Below the pieces are notes generated by a model. It was not told where the DNA came from. It ran no database searches and worked only from the letters and a program-made list of their open reading frames with translations. From Bacteroidales bacterium (lineage in GTDB: Bacteria; Bacteroidota; Bacteroidia; Bacteroidales; Bacteroidaceae), in the NCBI GenBank assembly GCA_018064685.1, contig JAGHUS010000042.1:1-64000 (forward strand): 64,000 nucleotides of DNA. The letters run 5' to 3'. A program made the position numbers and the translations under genes. Of the stretch, positions 17,901 to 24,457 are shown in pieces (within the stretch, counting starts at the first letter, position 1; each line of letters starts with the position of its first letter).

Positions 17901-18079
17901 GCCTCGCCAAAACAAACATGAATGGTCTGCCCGTTGTCCGAATCGTGCACGAAGATGCTGTCGTTCTCGATCCTCTCCACCGTCACTCGCAAAACATTCT
18001 TGTCATATCGTCCCCAGTTGTTCTTCTCGCTGATTGTGGAGGCAAGGCTGTTGTGGGTTGTTGATTCTTGTTCTGACAT
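14957..18079 (-). CDS. DNA2-like nuclease-helicase (PD-(D/E)XK plus SF1B)
   Basis: 1040 residues. The N-terminal half holds a Cas4/RecB-like nuclease signature: GRLDFLYEG with the catalytic Asp, then IIVEQKSGKG, the ExK motif (about 243-262). The C-terminal half is a UPF1/DNA2-type superfamily 1 helicase: Walker A GPPGTGKTS (about 606), Walker B LAIVDEASQ (about 718), GDHKQLPAVV, VERYQGSQRD and LNVAMTRAKRR (about 1001). Such proteins process DNA ends or flaps and act in repair or in mobile-element defence. It probably shares a transcript with the MATE gene 45 bp upstream. No partner defence genes are visible, so the housekeeping versus defence role is open. Confidence 0.85.
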   Translation of the reverse strand: MSEQESTTHNSLASTISEKNNWGRYDKNVLRVTVERIENDSIFVHDSDNGQTIHVCFGEANRYLTREGKGSWDYLAKIVTTGSTLNLVRTRWKDGICMPELIIYEPDYLINITTIAACFDENLKESPFVGLINKIKADEPSIATHLGNLAGKLLDDIVHQNTTSYTESFDAFFHDNALSISCCKGMSEIGKEDRLKEDGEKQKRNIEELINNELPKLIDSYDRSKIVLEPSFFSEILGIQGRLDFLYEGNDETIIVEQKSGKGAFVRSDTPGFDKDCPTPVLKHVIQLLLYRALFQYEFQKYTHELKDTFLLYSKYGKGLVPIHNSSSLLIRAIRMRNLLTWNELQYANGAFRYLDVIKPSTLRAEGVNDRFWTTYKEGEFNRILTPVQQATPLERAYYYRFQQFIAAEQVFSSLGNRQQEDAGFSSVWIDTLEAKKAAGNIYDNLRILNFSETKGAIRAITLVFDEKISVDMSNFRRGDIVFLYPYNKDGRPDACAQMVHRGSLVDITPDTITLQLRNRQANKTVFNVTADTRWAIEHDSTSASSNSLHRSMHSFLSTEKRRRDILLFQQEPTTNNDVALVGDYGEMNDLVLNAKRADDMFLVIGPPGTGKTSFGMLNILQEELKDPQSQILLLSYTNRAVDEICSKLTESHIDFMRIGSALSCDKAYHEYLADRRLQGLSHSMAVREKLSEVRVFCGTTVAMTSNSLLFNVKRFTLAIVDEASQILEPHLIGLLSALSGGVPAINKFILIGDHKQLPAVVQQSVEESSVSEPILHEVGLYNCRLSLFERLLNHFKKEDNTYDPRFVYMLRKQGRMHKDIAEFPNTAFYGGMLDIVGSPILPHQDEVLPARSNTGNEILDILRTKAIAFINTPSSLQTPSDKVNKEEAELIANVVLEIYKDEAVHFSADKTIGIIVPYRNQIATIRKAICDEADRQGLSTDALLLLQSICIDTVERYQGSQRDYILYGFTVHYDYQLDFLTSTNFMENGTEIDRKLNVAMTRAKRRLLMFGNAPLLSHCSVYLKLINYLREKGAYFERL

Positions 18080-18124
18080 GTGTGAATTTATCTGTCTGAG
18101 ATGTGTTATGTTGAAAGATTTCCG

Positions 18125-19435
18125 TTATGCGTTTTTCGGCGACGTGCCCGCCCTGAACCATATTATGGTCTGTACCACGCCTCGGGTTCCCAGATAGCAG
18201 GCAAATGCCAGCCACAATGCGCTGTTGTGCATGCTGTCGAAGCAACAGAAATAGATGGCGAAGAAGACGACCGTGGAGATGAACATGCTTATCAGCATAC
18301 CGCGCGACCAGCACAGCCCTATGAACACGCCGTCCCAGATGAAGGCCATGACGCTGGCTAGCGGCACAACCCATATCCAAGGCATGTAGTGATAGGCCGT
18401 GGCATGAATCACCTCTTGGTCGGTCAGCGCATGCAGAATCTTTTCTCCACCTATTATATATATAAAGGTGAAGAACGCAGCCAGGACGATGGCCCATTCG
18501 AACAGGTGCAGCACGGTGCGTCGCAGCATGGTGTGGTCTTTAGCGCCGTGATACTCGCCGCTCAGGGCTTCTGCCGCGTTTGCCAGTCCGTCGATGAAGA
18601 ACGAGAATATCATGAAAAACTGCATCAGCAATGCATTGCTGGCCAGGATGGTGTCGTTTTGCATGGAACCTGCCGAGGTGAAGAATGTCATGACGCTGAC
18701 AAGGCACAGTGTGCGCAGAAAGATGTCGGTGTTCATGGTCAGGAACTTTAGGAGTCCGTTCTTGTGCAGCACATATTCCAGCCGTGGCATGTGCAGCTTC
18801 TCCTTTCGCCACAATCGAGTGGCCGACAGTAGGGCGATGACAAGTCCGCTGTACATACCGATAAGGGTTCCGAGCGCCACGCCCTGCAGTCCCATGTCGA
18901 GTACGAGGACAAAGATAAGGCTGAATGCGATGTTGATGATGTTCTGCACAATGGCAACAATCATGGGTATGCGTGTGTTCTGCATGCCGATAAACCACCC
19001 CGTCAGCGCATAGTTGCAAAGTATGGCCGGCGCGCCCCAGATGCAGATAGAGTAATAGGTGAGGTAATAGGGCTGCACGGCTGCCGATGGCTGCATGATG
19101 AGGGAGATGAGACTGAAAAGCGGCCCCTGCAATGCACATAACAGGGCAGAGATCAATGCACCCGCCAGCAGGGCGCGTAGCAGTGACACGGCACATTCGT
19201 CGTTACGCCTGGCACCATGAGCCTGACTGGTAAGTCCCGTCGTGCCCATTCGCAGAAAGGCAAATATCCAGTACAGCATGTTGAAGCCCGCCGTACCGAT
19301 GGCAATGGCGCCGATAGGCTCCTCTTTGCCCAGATGGCCCACTATGGCCAGGTCCACCAAGCCCAGAAGCGGCACAGTGATGTTGCTCACCACTGATGGG
19401 AGCATAAGGCGCAGTATGGAACGGTTGATGGACAA
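18125..19435 (-). CDS. MATE family efflux transporter, DinF-like
   Basis: 436 residues with about twelve hydrophobic segments in two similar halves, the usual size for MATE proteins. NRSILRLMLPSVVSNITVPL at the N-terminus, LVDLAIVGHLG (about 25-35) and the FLRMGTTGLTSQAHGARR segment (about 60-77) are typical of the DinF branch. It exports small organic cations or other compounds using an ion gradient. The substrate is unknown. It is not obviously a Wzx flippase, since it lies well outside the polysaccharide cluster and belongs by motif to the DinF group. It lies 45 bp upstream of the nuclease-helicase. Confidence 0.88.
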   Translation of the reverse strand: MSINRSILRLMLPSVVSNITVPLLGLVDLAIVGHLGKEEPIGAIAIGTAGFNMLYWIFAFLRMGTTGLTSQAHGARRNDECAVSLLRALLAGALISALLCALQGPLFSLISLIMQPSAAVQPYYLTYYSICIWGAPAILCNYALTGWFIGMQNTRIPMIVAIVQNIINIAFSLIFVLVLDMGLQGVALGTLIGMYSGLVIALLSATRLWRKEKLHMPRLEYVLHKNGLLKFLTMNTDIFLRTLCLVSVMTFFTSAGSMQNDTILASNALLMQFFMIFSFFIDGLANAAEALSGEYHGAKDHTMLRRTVLHLFEWAIVLAAFFTFIYIIGGEKILHALTDQEVIHATAYHYMPWIWVVPLASVMAFIWDGVFIGLCWSRGMLISMFISTVVFFAIYFCCFDSMHNSALWLAFACYLGTRGVVQTIIWFRAGTSPKNA

Positions 19436-19529
19436 TGTGTTTGAAATGATAGGTTATTATATATTTGACGGATAAAGCACGGCTTGGTTTAATACGGCTC
19501 TCGTTTGTGTGGAATTCTATTAAATGATG

Positions 19530-19556
19530 AAAGCCACTCTACTGAGTGGCTTTAAT
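19530..19556 (-). terminator. Hairpin downstream of tRNA-Pro
   Basis: AAAGCCACT and AGTGGCTTT form a perfect 9-bp stem around a six-base loop (19530-19553). It lies about 13 bp past the tRNA 3' end on the minus strand and could also end transcripts on the other strand. Confidence 0.65.
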
Positions 19557-19565
19557 CTTCTTGTG

Positions 19566-19638
19566 TCGGGGCGACCCGACTCGAACGGGCGACCGCCTGG
19601 TCCCAAACCAGGAACGCTACCAACTGCGCTACACCCCG
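19566..19638 (-). tRNA. tRNA-Pro (UGG)
   Basis: The minus strand folds as a 73-base cloverleaf. It has an acceptor stem CGGGGTG/CGCCCCG with one G-U pair, a D-arm GCGC, an anticodon stem CCTGG/CCAGG around the loop TTTGGGA (anticodon TGG), and a T-arm GCCCG/CGGGT with TTCGAGT. The CCA end is not encoded. No integrase or duplicated tRNA end is seen beside it. Confidence 0.95.
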
Positions 19639-19685
19639 AAGCTTATTTCATTCGGTCACTTACGCGCCTTTTTGTAAAGCGAGTG

Positions 19686-19693
19686 CAAAGGTA
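19686..19693 (-). promoter_or_regulatory. Promoter -7 element for tRNA-Pro
   Basis: The minus strand reads TACCTTTG, matching TAnnTTTG, about 48 bp upstream of the mature tRNA 5' end. Confidence 0.6.
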
Positions 19694-19745
19694 CTGCTTT
19701 TTTTTCAAAACACCAAAGTTTTTCCGCTTAAAATTTCTCTTCCCC

Positions 19746-20237
19746 CTAATTTCGCTTTATCACTTGCCAGAAAATATAGAAAATGAGGAGTGTGAGGAGT
19801 AGGTGACAGACGTAGAAGAATCCGAAACTGAAGAGTATCTGATAGGCAATAAGCATCAGCAGTATGATGTACAGACGCTTCTTCTCGGTTGTGAAATTAT
19901 TCCACCACCGCTTCACGGCATCCACCTTTCTGTTCCACCACGAGTTGTGGTTGTCCATATACTCGAAGGAGTCGTTTTGCTGCGCAGTGCCATACACCAC
20001 GATGCGTCGCTTCACCACCGTCTCCGTGTTTCCTTCCCATGCCTTCAGTGCTATCCAGTGTTGTCCCTCACTGTTCTTCATCCTGAATCGCTTCGTGCCC
20101 GTCTGTGGCACCGAAAGTATGCTTTCGCGGTTGTGGGTGTGTATGACGATGCGAGGGCTGGTGGCAGTGCCGGCATCCCAGCTTACCTCGACGACATTAC
20201 CCGCCTTTATGAGTCTCTTATCTACGGTCAGTTTCAT
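19746..20237 (-). CDS. Small membrane protein with beta-rich N-terminal domain
   Basis: 163 residues from the ATG at 20237; a TTG six codons upstream is less likely. Residues 1-80 look beta-rich and Ig-like (VEVSWDAGTATSPRIVIHTHN, KRFRMKNSEGQHWIALKAWEG). A tryptophan-rich linker (about 95-112) and two hydrophobic segments (about 120-160) follow. I recognise no named family. It begins 42 bp after the stop codon of the leftward BASS-type transporter and probably shares its transcript. The N-terminal domain would sit on one side of the inner membrane with the two helices as an anchor. Confidence 0.6.
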   Translation of the reverse strand: MKLTVDKRLIKAGNVVEVSWDAGTATSPRIVIHTHNRESILSVPQTGTKRFRMKNSEGQHWIALKAWEGNTETVVKRRIVVYGTAQQNDSFEYMDNHNSWWNRKVDAVKRWWNNFTTEKKRLYIILLMLIAYQILFSFGFFYVCHLLLTLLIFYIFWQVIKRN

Positions 20238-20279
20238 ATTTATTTTGGAGTTCAAGGGAGTTTTGAGGAGTTCAGGGAG

Positions 20280-21239
20280 TTATCGCTCCTTCTTCGCTAA
20301 TTGGTATGAGTTGTAGATGTTGTGCCACACACTGTAGAAGCCGCCGGCAATGCTGGTGACGGGCGTCATGAAGGTGTAGCCCATCCAGATGGCAAATACC
20401 GTATTCTTCTGTCCGAGGCTCTGCGCCACCGTCACCGGTTCGCCGTAATGCCTGCCCATCCACCGCCCGAAGCCGAACTGTATGATGCAGGCTATGAGCG
20501 AACTGCCCGCTATGCCAAGCTGGAATATCCACGGACAGTCGGTGTGTACAATGCTTCGTGCCGTCACGGCTATGGCCAGAGCCAATGCCACGGCCCAGAG
20601 GTAGAATGCTAGGTCCTTGACGCTGCACAATGCCTTGGCCAGTCGGGGCAGGAAGCGCCTTATCGCCATCGATGCCAGGAAGGGGCAGAAGAGTAGGGGG
20701 AAGACCTTGCCGAGTATCGTGGTGGCATTCCTCACGAACGACATCTCGCCGTCGGGGTGCATCCATGGCACTATGGCCGGAACCACCACCGCCACAACCA
20801 GGTTTATGAGTATCGTATAGGTGGTCAGCGAGGCCTGGTTTCCGCCCAGCTTGGCCGTCACCACCGCCGCTGCAGTGGCAGTGGGGCATATCAGGCACAG
20901 CATGCCACCCTCCACTACGATGTTCCAGTGGCTGTCGGGCAACATCTTCACCAGCAGTGCGCACAGCGCGAACAGACTTGTCTGCAGCAGTATGCCGTAC
21001 AGATGCCAGCGCTGGAACTTCAGGTCGCGAGGCGAAATCTTCAGAAACGTAAGCAGAAGCATGCTGAAGATGAGCACTGGCTGCACGATGCCGATGGCCG
21101 AGGACACAAAGGCATGTGTGTGGTCGAACAGGCTTATCGAAGTGTACAGAAAATACGACAGCACACCTGCAAGCATCGAAAGGGGCAACGTCCATTTGCG
21201 CGCGAATTTTAATAAGGTAGTTGATGCCGATTCTGTCAT
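20280..21239 (-). CDS. Bile acid:sodium symporter (BASS) family transporter
   Basis: About 319 residues from the ATG at 21239. A longer frame begins with TTG at 21326, but a promoter -7 element overlaps that codon (21314-21321), so an internal ATG is preferred; 21251 and 21293 are also possible. About nine or ten hydrophobic segments are present. GGMLCLICPTATAAAVVTAKLGGN resembles the conserved fourth-helix region of SBF-like proteins, and EPVTVAQSLGQKNTVFAIWMGYTFM resembles the ninth-helix crossover. It probably imports or exports an organic anion. It is followed after 42 bp by the small membrane protein gene. Confidence 0.75.
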   Translation of the reverse strand: MTESASTTLLKFARKWTLPLSMLAGVLSYFLYTSISLFDHTHAFVSSAIGIVQPVLIFSMLLLTFLKISPRDLKFQRWHLYGILLQTSLFALCALLVKMLPDSHWNIVVEGGMLCLICPTATAAAVVTAKLGGNQASLTTYTILINLVVAVVVPAIVPWMHPDGEMSFVRNATTILGKVFPLLFCPFLASMAIRRFLPRLAKALCSVKDLAFYLWAVALALAIAVTARSIVHTDCPWIFQLGIAGSSLIACIIQFGFGRWMGRHYGEPVTVAQSLGQKNTVFAIWMGYTFMTPVTSIAGGFYSVWHNIYNSYQLAKKER

Positions 21240-21313
21240 TTCTCCGTCCATTTGCGTCAGCAATAAGGGTGTGCCGGCAAGCCGACAACCCATTCCTGCT
21301 AGCTTACTGACTG

Positions 21314-21321
21314 CAAAATTA
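21314..21321 (-). promoter_or_regulatory. Promoter -7 element for the BASS transporter
   Basis: The minus strand reads TAATTTTG. Transcription would start near 21307, downstream of the TTG at 21326, which decides against that start. Confidence 0.5.
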
Positions 21322-21385
21322 ATCAATTTTCGTCATATTTTTATCATTCATTGCATATTTATTTTTTTCTTCTAACTAATTTTAG

Positions 21386-21393
21386 TACTTTTG
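21386..21393 (+). promoter_or_regulatory. Promoter -7 element for the 181-residue gene
   Basis: TACTTTTG matches TAnnTTTG. Transcription would begin near 21400, leaving about 49 bases before the ATG at 21449. It is back-to-back with the BASS promoter. Confidence 0.6.
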
Positions 21394-21448
21394 CAATGCA
21401 ATTATCTATTCAGACTTTTACAACAACCCAATTATAACAAGCAAAGCA

Positions 21449-21994
21449 ATGAACCTGTACATTAGATATTTTGACTCGGAAGTTGTTGTCACCGACATCA
21501 ACAAAGCCATCGATTTCCTGTCGTCAATTCCCGAGATCGACGTCGACGAGTTTCTTGTCAACGACCTCACACAGTATTACAAAGGCAATATGCCTTACCC
21601 CAAGCGCTACAAGGTGCGCGGACGCAATTACTTCATCGTGATAAAGACCACGGCGCAGTCGCTCGAGGAGTTCAAGCTGAACGCCGGTGGCGCACGAGCC
21701 GTCAAGGAGGATGCCAGTCTGCGCAAGGAGGCCGAGATGATGGACCTGCAGCGCTTCCGTCCGGGATGGTATGCCGCCGGCATGCTCTTCCGTCGCGTAG
21801 TGCAGATGCCCATGGATGGCAAGTGCCAGTATTTCGACACCGATTTCCGTGTACGCCTCAAGGCCACTAGCATACAGGACTGCTACGACCGTGTCTGCGA
21901 CCATCTTCGCAATCGTTACGACGTGGACATGCGCAGCCAGCTGCCCTCAATCAAAGGAAAGAATTTCAGTTGTCAATATCTAGGAATGGAATGA
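21449..21994 (+). CDS. Conserved protein of unknown function
   Basis: 181 residues, apparently cytoplasmic, with no signal peptide or membrane segment. It is rich in charged residues. KRYKVRGRNYFIVIKT and a Cys-containing C-terminal half (SIQDCYDRVCDHLRNRYDVD) suggest a compact alpha/beta fold. I recognise no family. Its stop codon overlaps the start of the SGNH hydrolase (ATGA at 21991-21994), so the two are translationally coupled. Its own promoter lies at 21386-21393. Confidence 0.65.
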   Translation: MNLYIRYFDSEVVVTDINKAIDFLSSIPEIDVDEFLVNDLTQYYKGNMPYPKRYKVRGRNYFIVIKTTAQSLEEFKLNAGGARAVKEDASLRKEAEMMDLQRFRPGWYAAGMLFRRVVQMPMDGKCQYFDTDFRVRLKATSIQDCYDRVCDHLRNRYDVDMRSQLPSIKGKNFSCQYLGME

Positions 21995-22689
21995 AACACC
22001 GCGCCCTTCTTATCCTGCTTCTCTCGCTCTTCGCCACGACGCTCTCGGCAGCCCGTCGCGACAGTCTCCGTGTCACCATCTTCGGCGACAGTTACTCCAC
22101 CTTCGAGGGCTACCTCACGCCCGACACCAACGAGGTCTGGTATTTTGCCCCTCCACGTCAGCAGCCTGGCAATGACGTCAGTCGGGTAGAGCAGACATGG
22201 TGGTGGCAGGTCAAGGAGAATATGGGTTGGAAGGTAGACCGTGTCAATGCCTACAGCGGCAGCACCGTGTGTTTCACCGGCTACAACAGGGCTGACTATA
22301 CTGCCCGTTCCTTCGTCACCCGTCTGCCCAATCTGGGCGAGCCCGATGTGATACTGGTCTGTGCTGCCACCAACGACAGTTGGGCCGGAGCCCCCATTGG
22401 CGAATACAAATACGGTGATTGGACAGCCCGCGACCTCTACTCGTTCCGTCCCGCCATGGCCAAGCTGTGCTATGGTCTCAACACCCAGTACCCCAACGCC
22501 AAGGTGCTCTTCATCCTCAATTCCGAACTGAAGGAAAGCATCAACGAGAGTGTCCGCACCATCTGCCGCCACTACGGCATCCACCTGTTGGAGCTGAAGG
22601 ATGTCGACAAGCAGAAAGGCCATCCCTCGGTGGCTGGCATGAAGGCTATCGCACAGCAGGTCACCGAATACGTCAAGAAGAACTTCTAA
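21991..22689 (+). CDS. SGNH/GDSL hydrolase, secreted
   Basis: 232 residues from the ATG at 21991. That ATG overlaps the upstream TGA and gives a clean signal peptide (about 1-20). The four SGNH blocks are visible: IFGDSYSTFEG (block I, nucleophile Ser near 32), a Gly in NAYSGSTV (block II), CAATNDSW (block III, oxyanion Asn) and DKQKGHPS (block V, Asp and His of the triad). The family includes acetyl-xylan and other carbohydrate esterases, lipases and acylhydrolases. Substrate cannot be assigned; an extracytoplasmic esterase is the safest reading. Confidence 0.85.
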   Translation: MKHRALLILLLSLFATTLSAARRDSLRVTIFGDSYSTFEGYLTPDTNEVWYFAPPRQQPGNDVSRVEQTWWWQVKENMGWKVDRVNAYSGSTVCFTGYNRADYTARSFVTRLPNLGEPDVILVCAATNDSWAGAPIGEYKYGDWTARDLYSFRPAMAKLCYGLNTQYPNAKVLFILNSELKESINESVRTICRHYGIHLLELKDVDKQKGHPSVAGMKAIAQQVTEYVKKNF

Positions 22690-22740
22690 GTTTAGAGTTT
22701 AGAGTTTAGAGTAGTTGAAAGAGTATTTAAGTTTAGAGTT
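22687..22740. repeat. GTTTAGA heptamer repeats
   Basis: GTTTAGA occurs three times in tandem after the SGNH stop codon (about 22690-22712) and twice more near 22728-22742. No coding content. Confidence 0.7.
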
Positions 22741-22757
22741 TAGGGGGTAGAGTGCAT

Positions 22758-22834
22758 CACACGAAGGCACGAAGTTCACGAAGTTTTCTCTCTCTCTTAA
22801 GAAATTATCTTCGTTTCCTTCGTGCCTTCGTGTG
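22758..22834. repeat. 26-bp inverted repeat
   Basis: The arm at 22758-22783 (CACACGAAGG... ending TTCACGAAG) pairs with 22809-22834 around a 25-base loop. The left arm is identical to 14343-14368 in the composite element near 14.2 kb. Confidence 0.8.
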
Positions 22835-22862
22835 GTTAATATTCTCAGGAAGAAATAAGAAA

Positions 22863-22905
22863 GAAGCTGGGCAGCCTGTGTTGTGGCTGTCCAGCTTCGT
22901 TTTGT
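22863..22905. terminator. Hairpin terminator
   Basis: GAAGCTGGGCAGCC (22863-22876) pairs with GGCTGTCCAGCTTC (22885-22898) and is followed by GTTTTGT. It could end the rightward SGNH transcript. Confidence 0.65.
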
Positions 22906-22940
22906 CGTACCGCTAGGGCTCATTAAGGGTATGCACCCCT

Positions 22941-23064
22941 TACATCTTGCCCCCTAGCGGAACTGGAGCTTTACATCTTGCCTGCTAGCGGAATTGCAAC
23001 CTTGGCATCTTGCCTCTAGCGGAACTGGAGCCCTACATTTTGCCCCTAGCGGAACTGAAGCTCC
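22941..23064. repeat. 31-bp tandem repeat, four copies
   Basis: Units starting at 22941, 22972, 23003 and 23034 repeat exactly every 31 bp, each with a CATCTTGCC-like start and CTAGCGGAACTGGAG-like centre. There are no unique spacers, so it is a minisatellite and not CRISPR. It lies between convergent genes. Confidence 0.9.
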
Positions 23065-23096
23065 CTCCCTCTAGGGAGGGCGGGGGGAGAGTCCGA

Positions 23097-23606
23097 TTAC
23101 TCGTGCACCTCGACGTTGTCGTCGCCATCGTCGCCGCTCTCCTTGCGCTTGTCGGCTTCGATCTTCATGGTCTCGGCCTGCTTCTTGAGGGGAGGCACCT
23201 CGGTGAACTCGCATTCGCTGAGCATCTCCTTGAAGGCCTTGCCGGGGGTGAAGCGCAGTTCGACGGCGTCGATGTCGGCAGCCGAGAATACAGGCTTGAT
23301 CTTGGTCTTGGGGTCGGCAACGCTCTCAGCCACACCATTGCTGACGAGCTTGACGTTGAAGGTGCCCAGGATGCCGAGGTCGACGATGTTGCCGTCGCAG
23401 ATAAGCTCGGTAGTGCAGTCTACGACATCCTCCAGCACAGCCTTGATGGTACCGCGGCTGAAGGGGCTGCCATGGTTGGCCATGTGCTTGGCCAGTCCGT
23501 TGATGTCGACGCGTCCTCGGCTCTGCGAGGTGGCATAAGTCTTCTCGGGTTCGGTGGGGTCCTGGAGGTTCTTACGTGTCACTTTTACATACTGAATCAT
23601 TCCCAT
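23097..23606 (-). CDS. HU-HIG type DNA-binding protein
   Basis: 169 residues. Residues about 1-125 match the HU-like domain of the Bacteroidetes HU-HIG group: YVKVTRKNLQDP, HMANHGSPFSRGTIKAVLEDVVDC, and the beta-arm region DLGILGTFNVKLVSNG, ending LRFTPGKAFKEML. The C-terminus (about 130-169) is charged and ends in an acidic Asp/Glu tail. These proteins bind DNA and are commonly found next to VirE-N/DUF3987 genes, as here. It is transcribed away from the VirE cassette, on the far side of the AT-rich block. A promoter -7 at 23748-23755 gives a leader of about 135 bases. Confidence 0.85.
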   Translation of the reverse strand: MGMIQYVKVTRKNLQDPTEPEKTYATSQSRGRVDINGLAKHMANHGSPFSRGTIKAVLEDVVDCTTELICDGNIVDLGILGTFNVKLVSNGVAESVADPKTKIKPVFSAADIDAVELRFTPGKAFKEMLSECEFTEVPPLKKQAETMKIEADKRKESGDDGDDNVEVHE

Positions 23607-23747
23607 AGTGTTAGAATGGCCTGTGTTCGGATTTTTGTTGGTTTTTCAATCCTCGCAATCAGGACTTTTCATGTTAAACTTTGTGTTTGTGTATCAATAG
23701 ATTGAGCATCCGGAACGCTAGCCTTTTCCTTATCTCTTTCTACTTTG

Positions 23748-23755
23748 CAAAGGTA
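23748..23755 (-). promoter_or_regulatory. Promoter -7 element for the HU-HIG gene
   Basis: The minus strand reads TACCTTTG, matching TAnnTTTG; the predicted start is near 23742. Confidence 0.55.
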
Positions 23756-23839
23756 CGAAAAATTCTTCATACTACAAAACATTTTGGCAGTTTTTTTCGC
23801 CTGGTAAACAAAAATCTTTTCGGCCTTTGCAAACTGATT

Positions 23840-23880
23840 CATTAGCGGGATTTTCGGAAAAACATTAGCGTGATTTCCGG
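23840..23880. repeat. Two-copy 23-bp repeat related to the 3.3-kb array
   Basis: CATTAGCG(G/T)GATTTYCGG begins at 23840 and 23863. It resembles the CTCTAGCATGATTTTGGAAAA unit class at 3261-3363, with a spacing of 23 rather than 22 bp. Confidence 0.6.
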
Positions 23881-23989
23881 CAAGGCGCTGCGTTATTCGG
23901 GAAAGGGTGCGGGCCTTTGGGCGGGCGGCCTATCTGGGACTGGTACACCCTGGTTGGAGGCAGACGTGTGTGGTGATGTGTGTCCCCTG

Positions 23990-24022
23990 CGCAACACCGC
24001 AACATCGCAACAGCCAAAAGTA
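23990..24022 (+). repeat. GCAACA repeat cluster, first copy
   Basis: CGCAACA occurs three times with 9-bp spacing and is followed by GCCAAAAG. The same cluster recurs inverted at 24313-24350 and in direct orientation at 28244-28280, with a diverged copy near 36413-36446. The gap from 23607 to 24457 holds no gene that I can support. Confidence 0.75.
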
Positions 24023-24130
24023 AGGACTTCCCCTTTGATTTTACGTTCCAACCGATTTACCTTTCACACGTCGAGATGGCTCAATCCGGTACCTCCACGC
24101 GAAACAATGATTTTTTCCATCAACAACAAC

Positions 24131-24280
24131 TATAAATTGGTTTTTTAATTATTATAAATAATGATATATATTACTTTAAATAAGTATAATTTTACTATAA
24201 ATACGTATATATATTATTATAAATTAGTATATTAAATATTATATATATATTATTATATAAGTATATAAGTAATAATTGAT
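24131..24280. other. AT-rich block between the repeat clusters
   Basis: About 150 bp that is roughly 90% A+T by eye, made of ATATAT, TTATTATA and AAGTATA runs. It is flanked by the GCAACA clusters in opposite orientation at 23990 and 24313. Composition and position resemble the unwinding region of an iteron-type origin; no experimental meaning can be read from sequence. Confidence 0.6.
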
Positions 24281-24312
24281 GATAGACTTTTTCCCCGAAC
24301 CCTAGTTGTTGG

Positions 24313-24350
24313 CTCATATTTGGCTGTTGCGGTGTTGCGGTGTTGCGGAT
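24313..24350 (-). repeat. GCAACA repeat cluster, inverted copy
   Basis: The minus strand reads three 9-bp CCGCAACA(C) units followed by GCCAAATATGA. It matches the 28244-28280 cluster at 28 of 30 positions by eye, in opposite orientation. Confidence 0.8.
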
Positions 24351-24424
24351 TTTGGGTTTATGACAATTTTCCTGCTTTTCGTGCAAAATGAAGCTAAAGT
24401 TAATGCATTTCGAAAAATTCGTTG

Positions 24425-24432
24425 TATCTTTG
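24425..24432 (+). promoter_or_regulatory. Promoter -7 element for the acidic protein gene
   Basis: TATCTTTG matches TAnnTTTG; the predicted start near 24439 leaves a leader of about 19 bases before the ATG at 24458. Confidence 0.65.
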
Positions 24433-24457
24433 CGGTTAAGTTCAACAAAACAAGAAT

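Noticed and set aside
18125-19435. Wzx-type flippase for the exopolysaccharide
   Set aside because: Motifs fit the DinF branch of MATE transporters and the gene lies outside the polysaccharide cluster.
19566-19638. Integration site at tRNA-Pro
   Set aside because: No integrase nearby and no duplicated tRNA 3' end was found in the window.
22941-23064. CRISPR-like regular repeat
   Set aside because: Units are contiguous with a 31-bp period and no unique spacers; no cas genes nearby.
23870-24148. Possible small gene in the gap next to the AT-rich block
   Set aside because: Low-complexity translation, overlaps the repeat cluster, no promoter or recognisable motif.
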